Of a DNA stretch of 64,000 bases, positions 17,306 to 26,929 are shown in pieces; position 1 is the stretch's first letter, and every line of letters begins with the position of its first letter. A program made the position numbers and the translations under genes. The stretch is from positions 124,001 through 188,000 of the forward strand of contig JBNFNA010000002.1 in the NCBI GenBank assembly GCA_049941595.1. The letters run 5' to 3'. The notes under the pieces are model-generated. The model searched no databases. It saw nothing but the letters and a program-made list of their open reading frames with translations, and had not been told where the DNA came from. The stretch comes from Pasteurella sp049941595 (GTDB lineage: Bacteria; Pseudomonadota; Gammaproteobacteria; Enterobacterales; Pasteurellaceae).

Positions 17306-18664
17306 ATGAAAGAAACAATTGTTGCACAAGCTACTGCGCCAGGACGTGGTGGAATCGGGATTTTAAGAGTATCTGGTCCTAAAGCCGTAGATGTGGCGAA
17401 TGCGGTCTTAGGAAAATGCCCAAAACCACGTATGGCAGATTATTTACCATTTAAAGATCTTGATGGTACAGTCCTCGATCAAGGAATTGCACTTTACTTC
17501 AAAGCACCCAATTCATTTACGGGTGAAGACGTGCTTGAGCTACAAGGCCACGGTGGACAAGTGGTGCTGGATCTATTACTCAAACGTATTTTGCAAGTCG
17601 ATGGCATTCGTTTAGCACGTCCAGGTGAATTTTCAGAACAAGCCTTTTTAAACGATAAATTAGATTTAGCCCAAGCAGAAGCGATTGCAGATTTAATTGA
17701 TGCAAGCTCTGAACAAGCAGCTCGCTCTGCATTGAAATCACTACAAGGCGAGTTTTCAAATAAAGTCAATCAGCTTGTGGATAGCGTGATTTATTTACGC
17801 ACTTATGTAGAAGCAGCGATTGACTTCCCTGATGAAGAAATCGATTTTCTGGCTGACGGCAAAATCGAAACGCATTTGAATGATATTATCGGGCAACTAG
17901 ACAAAGTCCGTTCTGAAGCGAAACAAGGCTCGATCTTACGTGAAGGAATGAAAGTAGTGATTGCGGGTCGCCCAAATGCGGGCAAATCGAGTTTACTTAA
18001 TGCGCTTGCGGGTCGTGAAGCGGCAATCGTCACCGATATTGCGGGTACAACACGTGATGTGTTACGTGAGCATATTCATATTGACGGTATGCCGTTACAT
18101 ATTATTGATACGGCTGGTTTGCGTGAGGCCACAGACGAAGTGGAGCGCATTGGGATCGTGCGTGCCTGGAGCGAGATCGAACAAGCGGACCGTATTTTAT
18201 TAATGTTAGATAGTACAGAACAGGACAATCAAGATCTGGATAAAGTGCGGTCAGAATTTTTAGCGAAATTACCAAGCCACATTCCTGTGACTATCGTGCG
18301 TAACAAAGCAGACTTAAGCGGTGAAGCAGAAGGTATGCAAGAAAGCGATGGTTATACCATCGTGGCCCTTTCAGCGAAAACACAACAAGGTGTTGAATTA
18401 CTGCGTGAACACTTAAAACAGTCAATGGGCTACCAGACGAATATGGAAGGTGGGTTCTTAGCTCGTCGTCGCCATTTAGATGCATTAGAAAAAGCAGCAG
18501 AACATTTACAGTTAGGCCACGTTCAGCTCACACAATTCTATGCAGGTGAATTACTCGCAGAAGAGCTGCGTATGGTGCAAGATAATCTGAGTGAAATTAC
18601 AGGGCAATTCACTTCTGATGACTTGCTTGGCAATATCTTCAGTTCATTCTGTATCGGTAAATAA
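17306..18664 (+). CDS. mnmE: tRNA U34 modification GTPase MnmE
   Basis: MnmE, with MnmG, forms cmnm5U at the wobble position of several tRNAs. The 452-aa protein has an N-terminal folate-binding domain (TIVAQATAPGRGGIGILRVSG), a GTPase domain with G1 GRPNAGKSS near 222-230, IAGTTRD and DTAGLR, and the C-terminal catalytic CIGK. The order rpmH-rnpA-yidD-yidC-mnmE is conserved. mnmG is not adjacent in this window. Confidence 0.98.
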   Translation: MKETIVAQATAPGRGGIGILRVSGPKAVDVANAVLGKCPKPRMADYLPFKDLDGTVLDQGIALYFKAPNSFTGEDVLELQGHGGQVVLDLLLKRILQVDGIRLARPGEFSEQAFLNDKLDLAQAEAIADLIDASSEQAARSALKSLQGEFSNKVNQLVDSVIYLRTYVEAAIDFPDEEIDFLADGKIETHLNDIIGQLDKVRSEAKQGSILREGMKVVIAGRPNAGKSSLLNALAGREAAIVTDIAGTTRDVLREHIHIDGMPLHIIDTAGLREATDEVERIGIVRAWSEIEQADRILLMLDSTEQDNQDLDKVRSEFLAKLPSHIPVTIVRNKADLSGEAEGMQESDGYTIVALSAKTQQGVELLREHLKQSMGYQTNMEGGFLARRRHLDALEKAAEHLQLGHVQLTQFYAGELLAEELRMVQDNLSEITGQFTSDDLLGNIFSSFCIGK

Positions 18665-18680
18665 ACAATAAATAAGCAAT

Positions 18681-18722
18681 AAAAAAGCGCGGTAAATTTT
18701 CTAAAAACTTACCGCACTTTTA
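18681..18722. terminator. Terminator of paired uptake signals (mnmE / DASS gene)
   Basis: The arms AAAAGCGCGGTAA and TTACCGCACTTTT form a hairpin between convergent genes. The right arm is a perfect uptake signal core; the left has one substitution (AAGCGCGGT), leaving a single C-A mismatch in the stem. Confidence 0.75.
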
Positions 18723-18765
18723 ATTGGAAAAGGCAACGTAGCATTCACTACCTTGCTTTTTTATC

Positions 18766-20160
18766 TTAATTTAACCAGAAGAGGTAGCCGATTGTTGCAA
18801 TAATGAAGATACAAAGGATATTTAATAGCACCCCTGCCTTCACCATTTCAGATTGTTTAATATCGCCGGTACCAAACACAATCGCATTTGGCGGTGTTGC
18901 TACTGGTAACATAAACGCACAAGATGCACCTAAACCGATGATTAAGGCTAAGCCAAGCTCTGGCATACCTAACGATTGAGCAATCGAAATAAAGATTGGT
19001 ACTAATAAGGCTGCACTTGCCGTATTTGAGGTAAATTCTGTTAAGAAAATAATAAATGCTGCAACCAATAAACCAATGAGATAGAAGTGGCTACCTTCAA
19101 TTAAGAACACAATACCATCAGCAAGAATTTTACTTGCACCAGAATCACGTAATACCGCACTTAATGTTAAACCACCACCAAAGAGCATTAATACGCCCCA
19201 GTCAGTGTTCTCTTGGATTTGTTTCCAACTTGCAACACCTGTCGCACAAATCACCGCAGCAGCAAGCAATGCCACTACGCTGTCAAAGCTTGCAATTTTC
19301 TTCTCTAAACCTAATACACTAGAAATCATCGGGTTAATTTTACTACTGAACACCCAGCATAGTGCGATTGAAACAAAAATCACCAATGTAATGATACGCT
19401 CTTTATTCATTTCGATTTTTTCGAAACTCTTTTCAAAACGCACATTGAGTTTTGGTCTGAATACGACATACAACGTACCAATCATTAATGGCATTAAAAT
19501 AAGCATTATTGGCAAGCCATATTGTAACCAGTCAGAGAAGGTTAATTTTAATTGTGATGCGACGATCGCATTCGGTGGGCTACCCACTAAAGTTCCCATA
19601 CCACCGATATTGGCACTATATGCAATACCTAATAATACGAAAACATAAGTATTGTGGTTTGCCTCGCGGTCCATTTGGCTTAACACACCCATTGCAAGCG
19701 GTAACATCATTGCTGCAGTTGCAGTGTTACTCATCCACATAGAAAGGAAGGCAGTAATTGAGAATAAATAAATCGTCGCAAGGAATAAGCGACCATTTGC
19801 TAAGGCCATAATTTTGTTAGCAATCATACGATCCAATTTTTGGATATGTAATGCCGTTGCTAACGCAAATCCCCCGAAGAATAAAAAGATAGTTGGGTTC
19901 GCAAATTCAGCCAACGCACTTTTCGTTGCGACTAAACCAAGAATAATCGCAAGAATTGGTACAAGCAATGCCGTGATAGTCACGTGTAAAGCTTCTGTCA
20001 ACCATAGCACTGCCACAAAGACGAGTAATGCTAAACCTTTATTTGCTTTTGGGTCAAAAGGCAGTGTTTTGAGTAACACAAAAAACACAATAACATCTAA
20101 CAAAAAAATGATAGCATTTCGATTAAAACCATTTTTAGTTGGCATTTCTGCGACATTCAT
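18766..20160 (-). CDS. DASS-family sodium/anion (dicarboxylate) symporter
   Basis: This 464-aa inner-membrane carrier belongs to the divalent-anion:sodium symporter family (VcINDY relatives) that imports succinate, malate, fumarate or citrate. There are about 11 membrane segments and the two hallmark Ser-Asn-Thr substrate motifs at 144-146 (MSNTATAAM) and 378-380 (TSNTASAAL), plus the GGMGTLVGSPPNAIV and MLPVATPPNAIVFGT loops. A monocistronic gene, convergent with mnmE. A weak CRP-like half site (TGTGA at 20275-20279, followed by GCATA at 20286) lies upstream and would fit catabolite control, but is imperfect. Confidence 0.9.
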   Translation of the reverse strand: MNVAEMPTKNGFNRNAIIFLLDVIVFFVLLKTLPFDPKANKGLALLVFVAVLWLTEALHVTITALLVPILAIILGLVATKSALAEFANPTIFLFFGGFALATALHIQKLDRMIANKIMALANGRLFLATIYLFSITAFLSMWMSNTATAAMMLPLAMGVLSQMDREANHNTYVFVLLGIAYSANIGGMGTLVGSPPNAIVASQLKLTFSDWLQYGLPIMLILMPLMIGTLYVVFRPKLNVRFEKSFEKIEMNKERIITLVIFVSIALCWVFSSKINPMISSVLGLEKKIASFDSVVALLAAAVICATGVASWKQIQENTDWGVLMLFGGGLTLSAVLRDSGASKILADGIVFLIEGSHFYLIGLLVAAFIIFLTEFTSNTASAALLVPIFISIAQSLGMPELGLALIIGLGASCAFMLPVATPPNAIVFGTGDIKQSEMVKAGVLLNILCIFIIATIGYLFWLN

Positions 20161-20304
20161 AATGTTATCCCTCTAAAAAAAAGATGAAAAATATAGAAAT
20201 GTTCCAGCACACAAACAGAGTTCACTGGCAAGTTATCACTATGTTAATAAAAAGCAATACTTTTTTTATGGATTTGTGAACAAACGCATAAAAATAATGA
20301 AAAT

Positions 20305-20346
20305 AAAAAAGTGCGGTTAAAATTCGCTTTATTTTAACCGCACTTT
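20305..20346. terminator. Terminator of paired uptake signals after rraA
   Basis: AAAAAAGTGCGGTTAAAAT and ATTTTAACCGCACTTT form a near-perfect inverted repeat downstream of rraA (minus strand). Both arms contain complete uptake signals. Confidence 0.8.
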
Positions 20347-20369
20347 ATGATTACTGAATTTTGTATCAA

Positions 20370-20870
20370 TTATTCTTCACTAAAATCGTCCAGCTCTAAC
20401 GGCTCTTGCGATAAAATGATGCCGGTTAAATCCGCATATACATAATCTTCAGGGAAGAAAGTCACGCCACCAAAATTGACAGCTACCTCTGTTTCGCCCT
20501 GACTATTATCATCAGCAGCGACTGGAATTGGTGCAAGCGCGTGAATACCAATATCTAAATTTTCAAGTTGCTGAATTTGGCGTACTGCACCATAAACGAT
20601 GATACCTTCCCAACCATTGTCTACTGCAAGTTGAGCAAGCTCCGCATCAATTAATGCACGACGAACAGCACCTCCACCATCAACAACTAATACTCTACCT
20701 TCGCCATTTTCCTCTAAAATTTCTGCAATCAGGCCATTACTCTCAAAACATTTGATTGTCGTCACTTTGCCATAAAAATGACTGGCGCCGCCAAAGCTAG
20801 AAAAAATAGGTTCAACCACATCTACTTGATCTAAATAAATATCACATAATTCTGAAGTATCGATATACAT
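20370..20870 (-). CDS. rraA: RNase E activity regulator A (RraA)
   Basis: RraA binds RNase E and inhibits RNA decay; the family was earlier misnamed MenG. The 166-aa sequence has the glycine-rich core VVDGGGAVRRALIDAELAQLAVDNGWEGIIVYGAVR (about 63-98) and starts MYIDTSELCDIYLDQVDVVEP. It follows menA on the same strand by about 50 nt, the gene order known in Haemophilus. The acidic C-terminal tail (LELDDFSEE) is typical of enterobacterial-type RraA. Confidence 0.95.
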   Translation of the reverse strand: MYIDTSELCDIYLDQVDVVEPIFSSFGGASHFYGKVTTIKCFESNGLIAEILEENGEGRVLVVDGGGAVRRALIDAELAQLAVDNGWEGIIVYGAVRQIQQLENLDIGIHALAPIPVAADDNSQGETEVAVNFGGVTFFPEDYVYADLTGIILSQEPLELDDFSEE

Positions 20871-20919
20871 AAAATTACCTTATTTTTTGAGGAAAATTCA
20901 CTGGTCTAGTATATTCCTA

Positions 20920-21834
20920 TTACTTACTGATAAGCAAGCCTAAACTAAACAACAGGTTAGTCAATAGCGCAATCATTGACATCTGCGCCAACATTGGGCG
21001 TAACATCATCGGATCTTGGCTACGATATACAAACAAAGCGTGCTTAATTAACAGCGGTAATGCGAATAAAAAGAGAAAACCGGACCAATGTTGCACATTG
21101 ACTAAAGCAAACACGCCATAACAAATCACAGCGACACTTAATAATACACAGTGATAAATGCGTCCATTTTTCGCGCCTAAACGTACCGCTAAGGTATATT
21201 TTCCCACTTTTCTATCTTGTTCAATATCACGTAAATTATTGATATTTAAGACCGCACTTGCTAACAAACCTGTTGCAATCGCAGGAAGTAAAATACTGAA
21301 ATGTAAGCTGGTGCTTTGTAAATAATAGGTGCCACCAACCCCTAAAATACCGAAAAACAACAATACTGAAATATCACCTAGCCCCATATAGCCATAAGGT
21401 TTTTCACCCACGGTATAAGTAATCGCAGCAATGATCGCTAACACGCCTAATCCAGCAAAAACCAGCAAATCCGCCATTGTTTGATAAGATACTACAATCA
21501 AAGTTGCACCAGATAACAAACTGGCGAGTGCCGTCAAAATCAGCCCCCACTTCAACTGATTGGTAGTAATTGCCCCTGTTTGAATGCCACGTAAAGGCCC
21601 AATGCGTTCTGCTGTATCGCTTCCCTTTTGATGATCCCCATAATCATTTGCAAAATTAGATAATATTTGTAGTAAAACGGTTGTTAATAAACATAAAACA
21701 GTGATTAAACCGTTAAATTGTCCAGACCAACTGGCTAATGCCGTGCCTGTAATAATAGAGGCAATCGCTAAAGGTAGCGTTTTTGGTCTTGCGGTTTCTA
21801 ACCACATTTTTAATGTATTGTTTGCCATAAACAT
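20920..21834 (-). CDS. menA: 1,4-dihydroxy-2-naphthoate polyprenyltransferase
   Basis: MenA attaches the isoprenoid chain to DHNA in menaquinone synthesis at the inner membrane. The 304-aa protein is UbiA-type with about eight or nine helices and Asp-rich motifs (NFANDYGDHQKGSDTAERIGP near 61-81; NNLRDIEQDRKVGKY near 198-212). The start may instead be the ATG at 21828 (MANNTLK), two codons downstream; neither has a strong ribosome-binding site. It is divergent from trmO. Confidence 0.95.
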   Translation of the reverse strand: MFMANNTLKMWLETARPKTLPLAIASIITGTALASWSGQFNGLITVLCLLTTVLLQILSNFANDYGDHQKGSDTAERIGPLRGIQTGAITTNQLKWGLILTALASLLSGATLIVVSYQTMADLLVFAGLGVLAIIAAITYTVGEKPYGYMGLGDISVLLFFGILGVGGTYYLQSTSLHFSILLPAIATGLLASAVLNINNLRDIEQDRKVGKYTLAVRLGAKNGRIYHCVLLSVAVICYGVFALVNVQHWSGFLFLFALPLLIKHALFVYRSQDPMMLRPMLAQMSMIALLTNLLFSLGLLISK

Positions 21835-21929
21835 TCACTTAAGAAAGAAAAAACACGATTTTAAGCCGATTTTTGCGTAAAATAGAAAAACTTGCTTATT
21901 CTACACGAAATATTCACTCTAAGGAAAAT

Positions 21930-22658
21930 ATGTCTGATTTATCACTTCATCTCAAACCTATCGCGATCATTCATACCCCTTATAAAGAAAAGTTTTCTGT
22001 GCCTCGCCAACCGAATTTAGTGCAAGACGGCACGGGGGTCATCGAACTTTTAGCCCCTTATAATCAGCCTGAAAGCGTGCGTGGTTTAGAAGATTTCAGT
22101 CATCTTTGGTTAATATTTCAGTTTGATAAGGTCCCAACTGGGAAATGGAGCCCAACTGTTCGCCCACCACGTTTAGGCGGTAATCAACGAGTAGGCGTAT
22201 TTGCCTCAAGAGCCACACACCGCCCTAATCCTTTAGGCTTATCCAAAGTGGAACTGCGTGAAATTGAATGTCAAAATGGCAAAGTACTAATGCATTTAGG
22301 CCCTGTTGATTTAGTGGATCAAACACCGATTTTGGATATCAAACCCTATCTTGCTTATGCCGATAGTGAACCACAGGCACAATCAGGTTTTGCCCAACAC
22401 AAACCAGAACAGACATTAAACGTGCATTTCAGCACCAAAGCACAGCAACAATTAATCAACATTGAACAGAAACACCCCAATTTTGGGCGTTTTCTCTGTG
22501 AGGTGATCGCCCAAGATCCTCGTCCTGCCTATCAACAACACAAAGCACAAACTCGGATTTATGGTATTCGATTAGCGGAGTTTAATATTCGCTGGCAAAT
22601 CGTAGAAGGGGAGCACGACCAAGCCGTGATCTTAGAAATTGAGAAATGGGGAAAATAA
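21930..22658 (+). CDS. trmO: tRNA-Thr (N6-threonylcarbamoyladenosine) methyltransferase TrmO
   Basis: This 242-aa protein of the TsaA/YaeB family methylates t6A37 of tRNA-Thr(GGU) to m6t6A. The VirR/TsaA beta-barrel is shown by IAIIHTPYKEKFSVPRQP, RPPRLGGNQRVGVFASRATHRPNPLGLS and DLVDQTPILDIKPYLAYAD. The frame is open 19 codons upstream, but the ATG at 21930 follows AAGGAAAAT and gives the family N-terminus. Its stop codon is embedded in an uptake-signal hairpin. Confidence 0.93.
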   Translation: MSDLSLHLKPIAIIHTPYKEKFSVPRQPNLVQDGTGVIELLAPYNQPESVRGLEDFSHLWLIFQFDKVPTGKWSPTVRPPRLGGNQRVGVFASRATHRPNPLGLSKVELREIECQNGKVLMHLGPVDLVDQTPILDIKPYLAYADSEPQAQSGFAQHKPEQTLNVHFSTKAQQQLINIEQKHPNFGRFLCEVIAQDPRPAYQQHKAQTRIYGIRLAEFNIRWQIVEGEHDQAVILEIEKWGK

Positions 22659-22697
22659 AAAGTGCGGTGTTTTTTGAAAAAATTTCACCGCACTTTG
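22657..22697. terminator. Terminator of paired uptake signals (trmO / OB-fold gene)
   Basis: AAAAGTGCGGTG and CACCGCACTTT form a stem between convergent genes; both arms are complete uptake signals. The first bases overlap the trmO stop codon. Confidence 0.8.
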
Positions 22698-22701
22698 CTG
22701 A

Positions 22702-23082
22702 TTATTTTTTAATGATGTTTTTGACATCAATATCGGTTTTATTCCACTCTTTGTCGACAGTTCCTTGAATCACAATGCGATCATAAGGTTGAATGGTTTG
22801 ACCATTCCAAGCACGATCACTAACATCAATGCGGATTTCAGAACCTGCCACATCACGGAAAATAAATTCATCACCATCAATTTGGCTAACAATATGACCT
22901 TCGATAGACACAGAGGTATCATCTTTTGCATTTAATGCCGCTTTTACCGTAGTCACCGCACTGTTAGGGCCATAGCCACCACCTGCATTTTGCGTATTTT
23001 GTGTATTTTTAAAGCCACCTTGAGCAACAGCCATACCAGAAATAGCCAAAAGTGAAGCGAATGTCATTAATTTTTTCATCAT
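22702..23082 (-). CDS. Periplasmic OB-fold protein, YgiW/VisP (BOF) family
   Basis: The 126-aa protein has a Sec signal peptide (MKKLMTFASLLAISGMAVA, cleavage after AVAQ or AVA) and a mature bacterial OB-fold with the family pattern VKAALNAKDDTSVSIEGHIVSQIDGDEFIFRDVAGSEIRIDVSDRAW. YgiW/VisP relatives act in stress tolerance and ligand binding in the periplasm; some are regulated by two-component systems. The second Met (23079) is an equally good start. A monocistronic gene with an AT-rich upstream region. Confidence 0.85.
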   Translation of the reverse strand: MMKKLMTFASLLAISGMAVAQGGFKNTQNTQNAGGGYGPNSAVTTVKAALNAKDDTSVSIEGHIVSQIDGDEFIFRDVAGSEIRIDVSDRAWNGQTIQPYDRIVIQGTVDKEWNKTDIDVKNIIKK

Positions 23083-23300
23083 ATGTTCCTATATAAACGT
23101 TAAATAAAATCAAGAAGTAAAAAGCATATTGCTTTTTGATGTGTCTATTAAACAAAATAAATATTAAGAAAAGCTTAATAAATACCCAAATAAACACTTT
23201 TTTGTCAAAATGCCCTTTTTCTTCCAGTTCCCGTCTTCTCACAGGTCAAACACTATATCACGAAAAAAATCAACTCGACTATTTTTTAGTCAAAAAAAGA

Positions 23301-23330
23301 AAAAAACGACCGCACTTTCGTACGGTCGTT
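23301..23330 (-). terminator. typA terminator
   Basis: On the minus strand AACGACCG pairs with CGGTCGTT and is followed by TTTTTT. The loop side includes an uptake signal core (ACCGCACTT at 23310-23318 on the plus strand). Confidence 0.8.
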
Positions 23331-23350
23331 CACTATCATCATAACTTGAA

Positions 23351-25201
23351 TTAATGGGTGCTTGTGCTCGTTGTAGTACGGCTTGCACGTTTACGATCCG
23401 TTTCCGTTAATAATTTCTTACGAATACGGATCGAAGTTGGTGTCACTTCAACTAACTCATCATCATCAATAAACTCAATCGCTTGCTCAAGACTGAAGCG
23501 AACAGGTGGTACTAACACAACCGCTTCATCTTTACCTGATGCACGCATATTGGTTAATTTTTTACCTTGTAAACAGTTTACTGTTAAGTCATTTGAACGG
23601 CTGTGAATACCAATGATTTGACCTTCGTACACTTCTGCGCCGTGATCGATCATTAATTTACCACGCTCTTGTAAACCAAATAACGCGTACGCTAATGCTT
23701 TACCTGTTGCGTTAGAAATTAACACACCGTTTTTACGTTGACCGATTTCACCCGGTTTTACATCATCATAATGGCTGAAGCTTGAGTAAAGTAAACCAGT
23801 ACCTGAAGTCATTGTCATAAACTCACCACGGAAGCCAATTAAGCCACGGCTTGGAATAATGTATTCTAAACGAGTACGTCCTTTACCATCTGGCACCATA
23901 TCACGCACTTCACCTTTACGAATACCTAAGGCTTCCATCACAGAACCTTGATGCTGTTCTTCGATATCGATAGTTACTTGTTCGAAAGGCTCTTGTTTAC
24001 GACCATTTTCTTCTTTGTAAATAACACGTGGACGTGATACCGCTAACTCATAACCTTCACGACGCATATTTTCGATTAATACAGAAAGGTGTAATTCACC
24101 ACGGCCTGAAACACGGAACGCATCTGGGTCTGGGGTTTCTTCTACACGTAATGCTACGTTGTGTACCAATTCTTTGTTTAAACGCTCAAGAATTTGGCGA
24201 GAGGTGACATATTTACCTTCTTTACCACAGAATGGTGAGGTATTTACGCAGAAGAACATTGTTACTGTTGGTTCATCAACGCTTAATGCTGGTAACGCTT
24301 CCACATTGTTAATATCACAAATGGTATCGGAAATATTTAATTCCCCTAAACCCGTGATCGCAATAATATCGCCCGCATAAGCACGATCCGTTTCATAACG
24401 TTGTAAACCAAGGTGACCTAATACTTGACCAATTTTACCTGTACGCGTTTTGCCTTCGCTGTCGATAATACTTACTGTTTGGTTTGGTTTGACTGAACCA
24501 CGTTTAATACGACCAATACCGATAACACCTACGTAGCTGTTATAGTCAAGCTGTGAAATTTGCATTTGGAACGGCTGTTCAAGTTCCACTTTTGGTGGTT
24601 CAACGTGTTTCACGATCGCTTCGAATAATGGTGTCATATCCTCTGCTAAATCATCGTGATCTAAACCTGCCACGCCATTTAACGCTGAAGCATAAATAAT
24701 TGGGAAATCTAACTGTTCGTCAGTTGCGCCTAAGTTCACGAAAAGATCGAATACTTGATCCACAACCCAGTCAGGACGTGCACCTGGGCGGTCAACTTTG
24801 TTAATTACTACGATTGGTTTTAAACCGTGAGCAAAGGCTTTTTGTGTCACGAAGCGGGTTTGTGGCATTGGACCATCAAACGCATCAACGATTAATAATA
24901 CACAGTCTACCATTGACATTACACGTTCCACTTCACCACCGAAGTCTGCGTGCCCTGGGGTATCTACGATATTGATGCGATAGTCATTCCAGTTAATCGC
25001 GGTATTTTTGGCTAAAATGGTAATACCACGTTCTTTTTCTAAGTCGTTTGAGTCCATCACGCGCTCATCGCTATCACCGCGAGACGCTTCTAATGTGCCT
25101 GATTGTTGTAGGAGTTTGTCAACAAGGGTAGTTTTACCGTGGTCAACGTGAGCGATAATTGCGATGTTACGCAATTTATTGATATCTATGTTGTCTGTCA
25201 T
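23351..25201 (-). CDS. typA: Ribosome-associated translational GTPase TypA/BipA
   Basis: BipA is an EF-G-like GTPase that helps 50S assembly and growth under stress. The 616-aa protein has G1 AHVDHGKTTLVD near 17-28, the RGITI switch I, DTPGHADF and NKVDRPGA, followed by EF-G-like domains and the family-specific C-terminal domain. The C-terminus is Ser/Thr-rich (RASRTTTSTSTH). It is divergent from glnA across about 210 bp; a TATAAT-like -10 on the minus strand lies near 25275. Confidence 0.97.
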   Translation of the reverse strand: MTDNIDINKLRNIAIIAHVDHGKTTLVDKLLQQSGTLEASRGDSDERVMDSNDLEKERGITILAKNTAINWNDYRINIVDTPGHADFGGEVERVMSMVDCVLLIVDAFDGPMPQTRFVTQKAFAHGLKPIVVINKVDRPGARPDWVVDQVFDLFVNLGATDEQLDFPIIYASALNGVAGLDHDDLAEDMTPLFEAIVKHVEPPKVELEQPFQMQISQLDYNSYVGVIGIGRIKRGSVKPNQTVSIIDSEGKTRTGKIGQVLGHLGLQRYETDRAYAGDIIAITGLGELNISDTICDINNVEALPALSVDEPTVTMFFCVNTSPFCGKEGKYVTSRQILERLNKELVHNVALRVEETPDPDAFRVSGRGELHLSVLIENMRREGYELAVSRPRVIYKEENGRKQEPFEQVTIDIEEQHQGSVMEALGIRKGEVRDMVPDGKGRTRLEYIIPSRGLIGFRGEFMTMTSGTGLLYSSFSHYDDVKPGEIGQRKNGVLISNATGKALAYALFGLQERGKLMIDHGAEVYEGQIIGIHSRSNDLTVNCLQGKKLTNMRASGKDEAVVLVPPVRFSLEQAIEFIDDDELVEVTPTSIRIRKKLLTETDRKRASRTTTSTSTH

Positions 25202-25412
25202 TGAAAAAAATCTTATGTAATATAAAAAAATGTCTTTTTAACCGCACTTATAGCTAAAAAATATGCGAAAGGGGCAAGATTATACAACTTTTTGACAAAA
25301 TGAGCTATTAAATAATCACGCAAAAAATCAGATAAAACCTATGCTATTTTTAAATGCCTGTTTTATAATATTAGCTTGTTCTAAAAACCCCTAAAATAAG
25401 AGGATTTCTAAT

Positions 25413-26831
25413 ATGCCAAACGCAGCAGCTATCGCAAACGTATTCAAACTCATTGAAGAATACGATATCAAATTTGTTTTACTTCGTTTTACCGATATTA
25501 AAGGCAAAGAACACGGTGTTTCACTTCCGATTAGCCTTGTGGATGAAGATTTATTTGAAGACGGTAAAATGTTTGACGGCTCCTCTGTCGAGGGTTGGAA
25601 GGCAATCAACAAAGCCGATATGCTTTTAATGCCAATGCCTGAAACCGCCGTTGTTGACCCTTTCGCTCAAATTCCTACCCTCTCCCTCCGCTGCAGTATC
25701 TACGAACCATCCACAATGCAAAGCTACGATCGTGACCCACGTTCGATTGCCATTCGTGCGGAAAATTATATGCGTTCAACAGGTGTGGCAGATGAGGCAT
25801 TATTTGGGCCTGAACCAGAATTTTTCTTATTCGATGACGTTCGTTTTAATATCTCAATGAATGGTAACGCCTATTCTGTGGATGATATCGAAGCGGATTG
25901 GAACACTAACAAACGTTATGAAGATGGTAACAATGCTTATCGTCCATTGAAAAAAGGCGGTTACTGTGCCGTTGCACCAATTGATACGGCTCACGACATT
26001 CGTTCTGAAATGTGCTTAATTTTAGAAGAAATGGGCTTAGTGATTGAAGCACACCACCACGAAGTAGCGACTGCGGGTCAAAATGAGATTGCAACACGTT
26101 TCAATAGCTTAACTAAAAAAGCAGATGAAACCCAAATTTATAAATATGTAGTGCAAAACGTGGCTTATGAACACGGCAAAACGGCCTGCTTTATGCCAAA
26201 ACCAATCACAGGTGATAACGGCTCTGGTATGCACTGCAATATGTCATTAAGTAAAAATGGCAAAAACGTTTTCCAAGGCGACAAATATGCGGGTCTTTCT
26301 GAAACCGCACTTTACTATATCGGTGGGATTATCAAACACGCAAAAGCCTTAAATGCATTTACTAACCCCTCAACAAACTCATACAAACGTTTAGTGCCAG
26401 GTTTTGAAGCACCTGTATTACTTGCTTATTCTGCAAGTAACCGATCTGCCTCAATTCGTATTCCAGCAGTAACTAACCCGAAAGCTATTCGTGTTGAAGC
26501 CCGTTTCCCTGATCCACTTGCTAACCCATACTTGGCCTTTGCTACATTATTAATGGCAGGTTTAGATGGCATCATCAATAAAATTCACCCAGGCGATGCA
26601 ATGGATAAAAACTTATATGACTTACCGCCTGAAGAATTACAAAACATTCCTGCTGTGGCAAGTTCATTAGAGGAAGCATTAAATGCATTGGAACAAGATT
26701 ACGAGTTTTTAACCAAAGGTGGCGTATTCAGTAAAGAATTCATTGAGGCGTTTATCAACATTAAACGTAAAGAAGTAGAACGTTTAAATATGACACCACA
26801 CCCAGTAGAATTTGAAATGTACTACGCATAA
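25413..26831 (+). CDS. glnA: Glutamine synthetase type I
   Basis: The 472-aa dodecameric enzyme condenses glutamate and ammonia. Visible landmarks are the beta-Grasp DIKFVLLRFTDIKGKEHGV, catalytic FGPEPEFFLFD, NGSGMHCNMSL, the ATP-site RIPAVTNPKA..EARFPDP, and the adenylylation region NLYDLPPEEL with its Tyr, so it is GSI-beta type subject to AMP control. No glnL/glnG partner follows. A TATAAT-like -10 lies about 45 nt upstream; I see no clear NtrC or sigma-54 site. Confidence 0.98.
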   Translation: MPNAAAIANVFKLIEEYDIKFVLLRFTDIKGKEHGVSLPISLVDEDLFEDGKMFDGSSVEGWKAINKADMLLMPMPETAVVDPFAQIPTLSLRCSIYEPSTMQSYDRDPRSIAIRAENYMRSTGVADEALFGPEPEFFLFDDVRFNISMNGNAYSVDDIEADWNTNKRYEDGNNAYRPLKKGGYCAVAPIDTAHDIRSEMCLILEEMGLVIEAHHHEVATAGQNEIATRFNSLTKKADETQIYKYVVQNVAYEHGKTACFMPKPITGDNGSGMHCNMSLSKNGKNVFQGDKYAGLSETALYYIGGIIKHAKALNAFTNPSTNSYKRLVPGFEAPVLLAYSASNRSASIRIPAVTNPKAIRVEARFPDPLANPYLAFATLLMAGLDGIINKIHPGDAMDKNLYDLPPEELQNIPAVASSLEEALNALEQDYEFLTKGGVFSKEFIEAFINIKRKEVERLNMTPHPVEFEMYYA

Positions 26832-26929
26832 TGCAAGAAATAGCGTAAAATCCACATTTGTTTTTCATATTGAATTCGGCTCTCTTATTTTGGAGAGCCT
26901 ATTTCATATTCATCAATTAAGGAGCTTTT

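Noticed and set aside
20275..20290. CRP site upstream of the DASS transporter
   Set aside because: One half (TGTGA) is perfect but the other (GCATA) matches only three of five, so I mention it only as weak.
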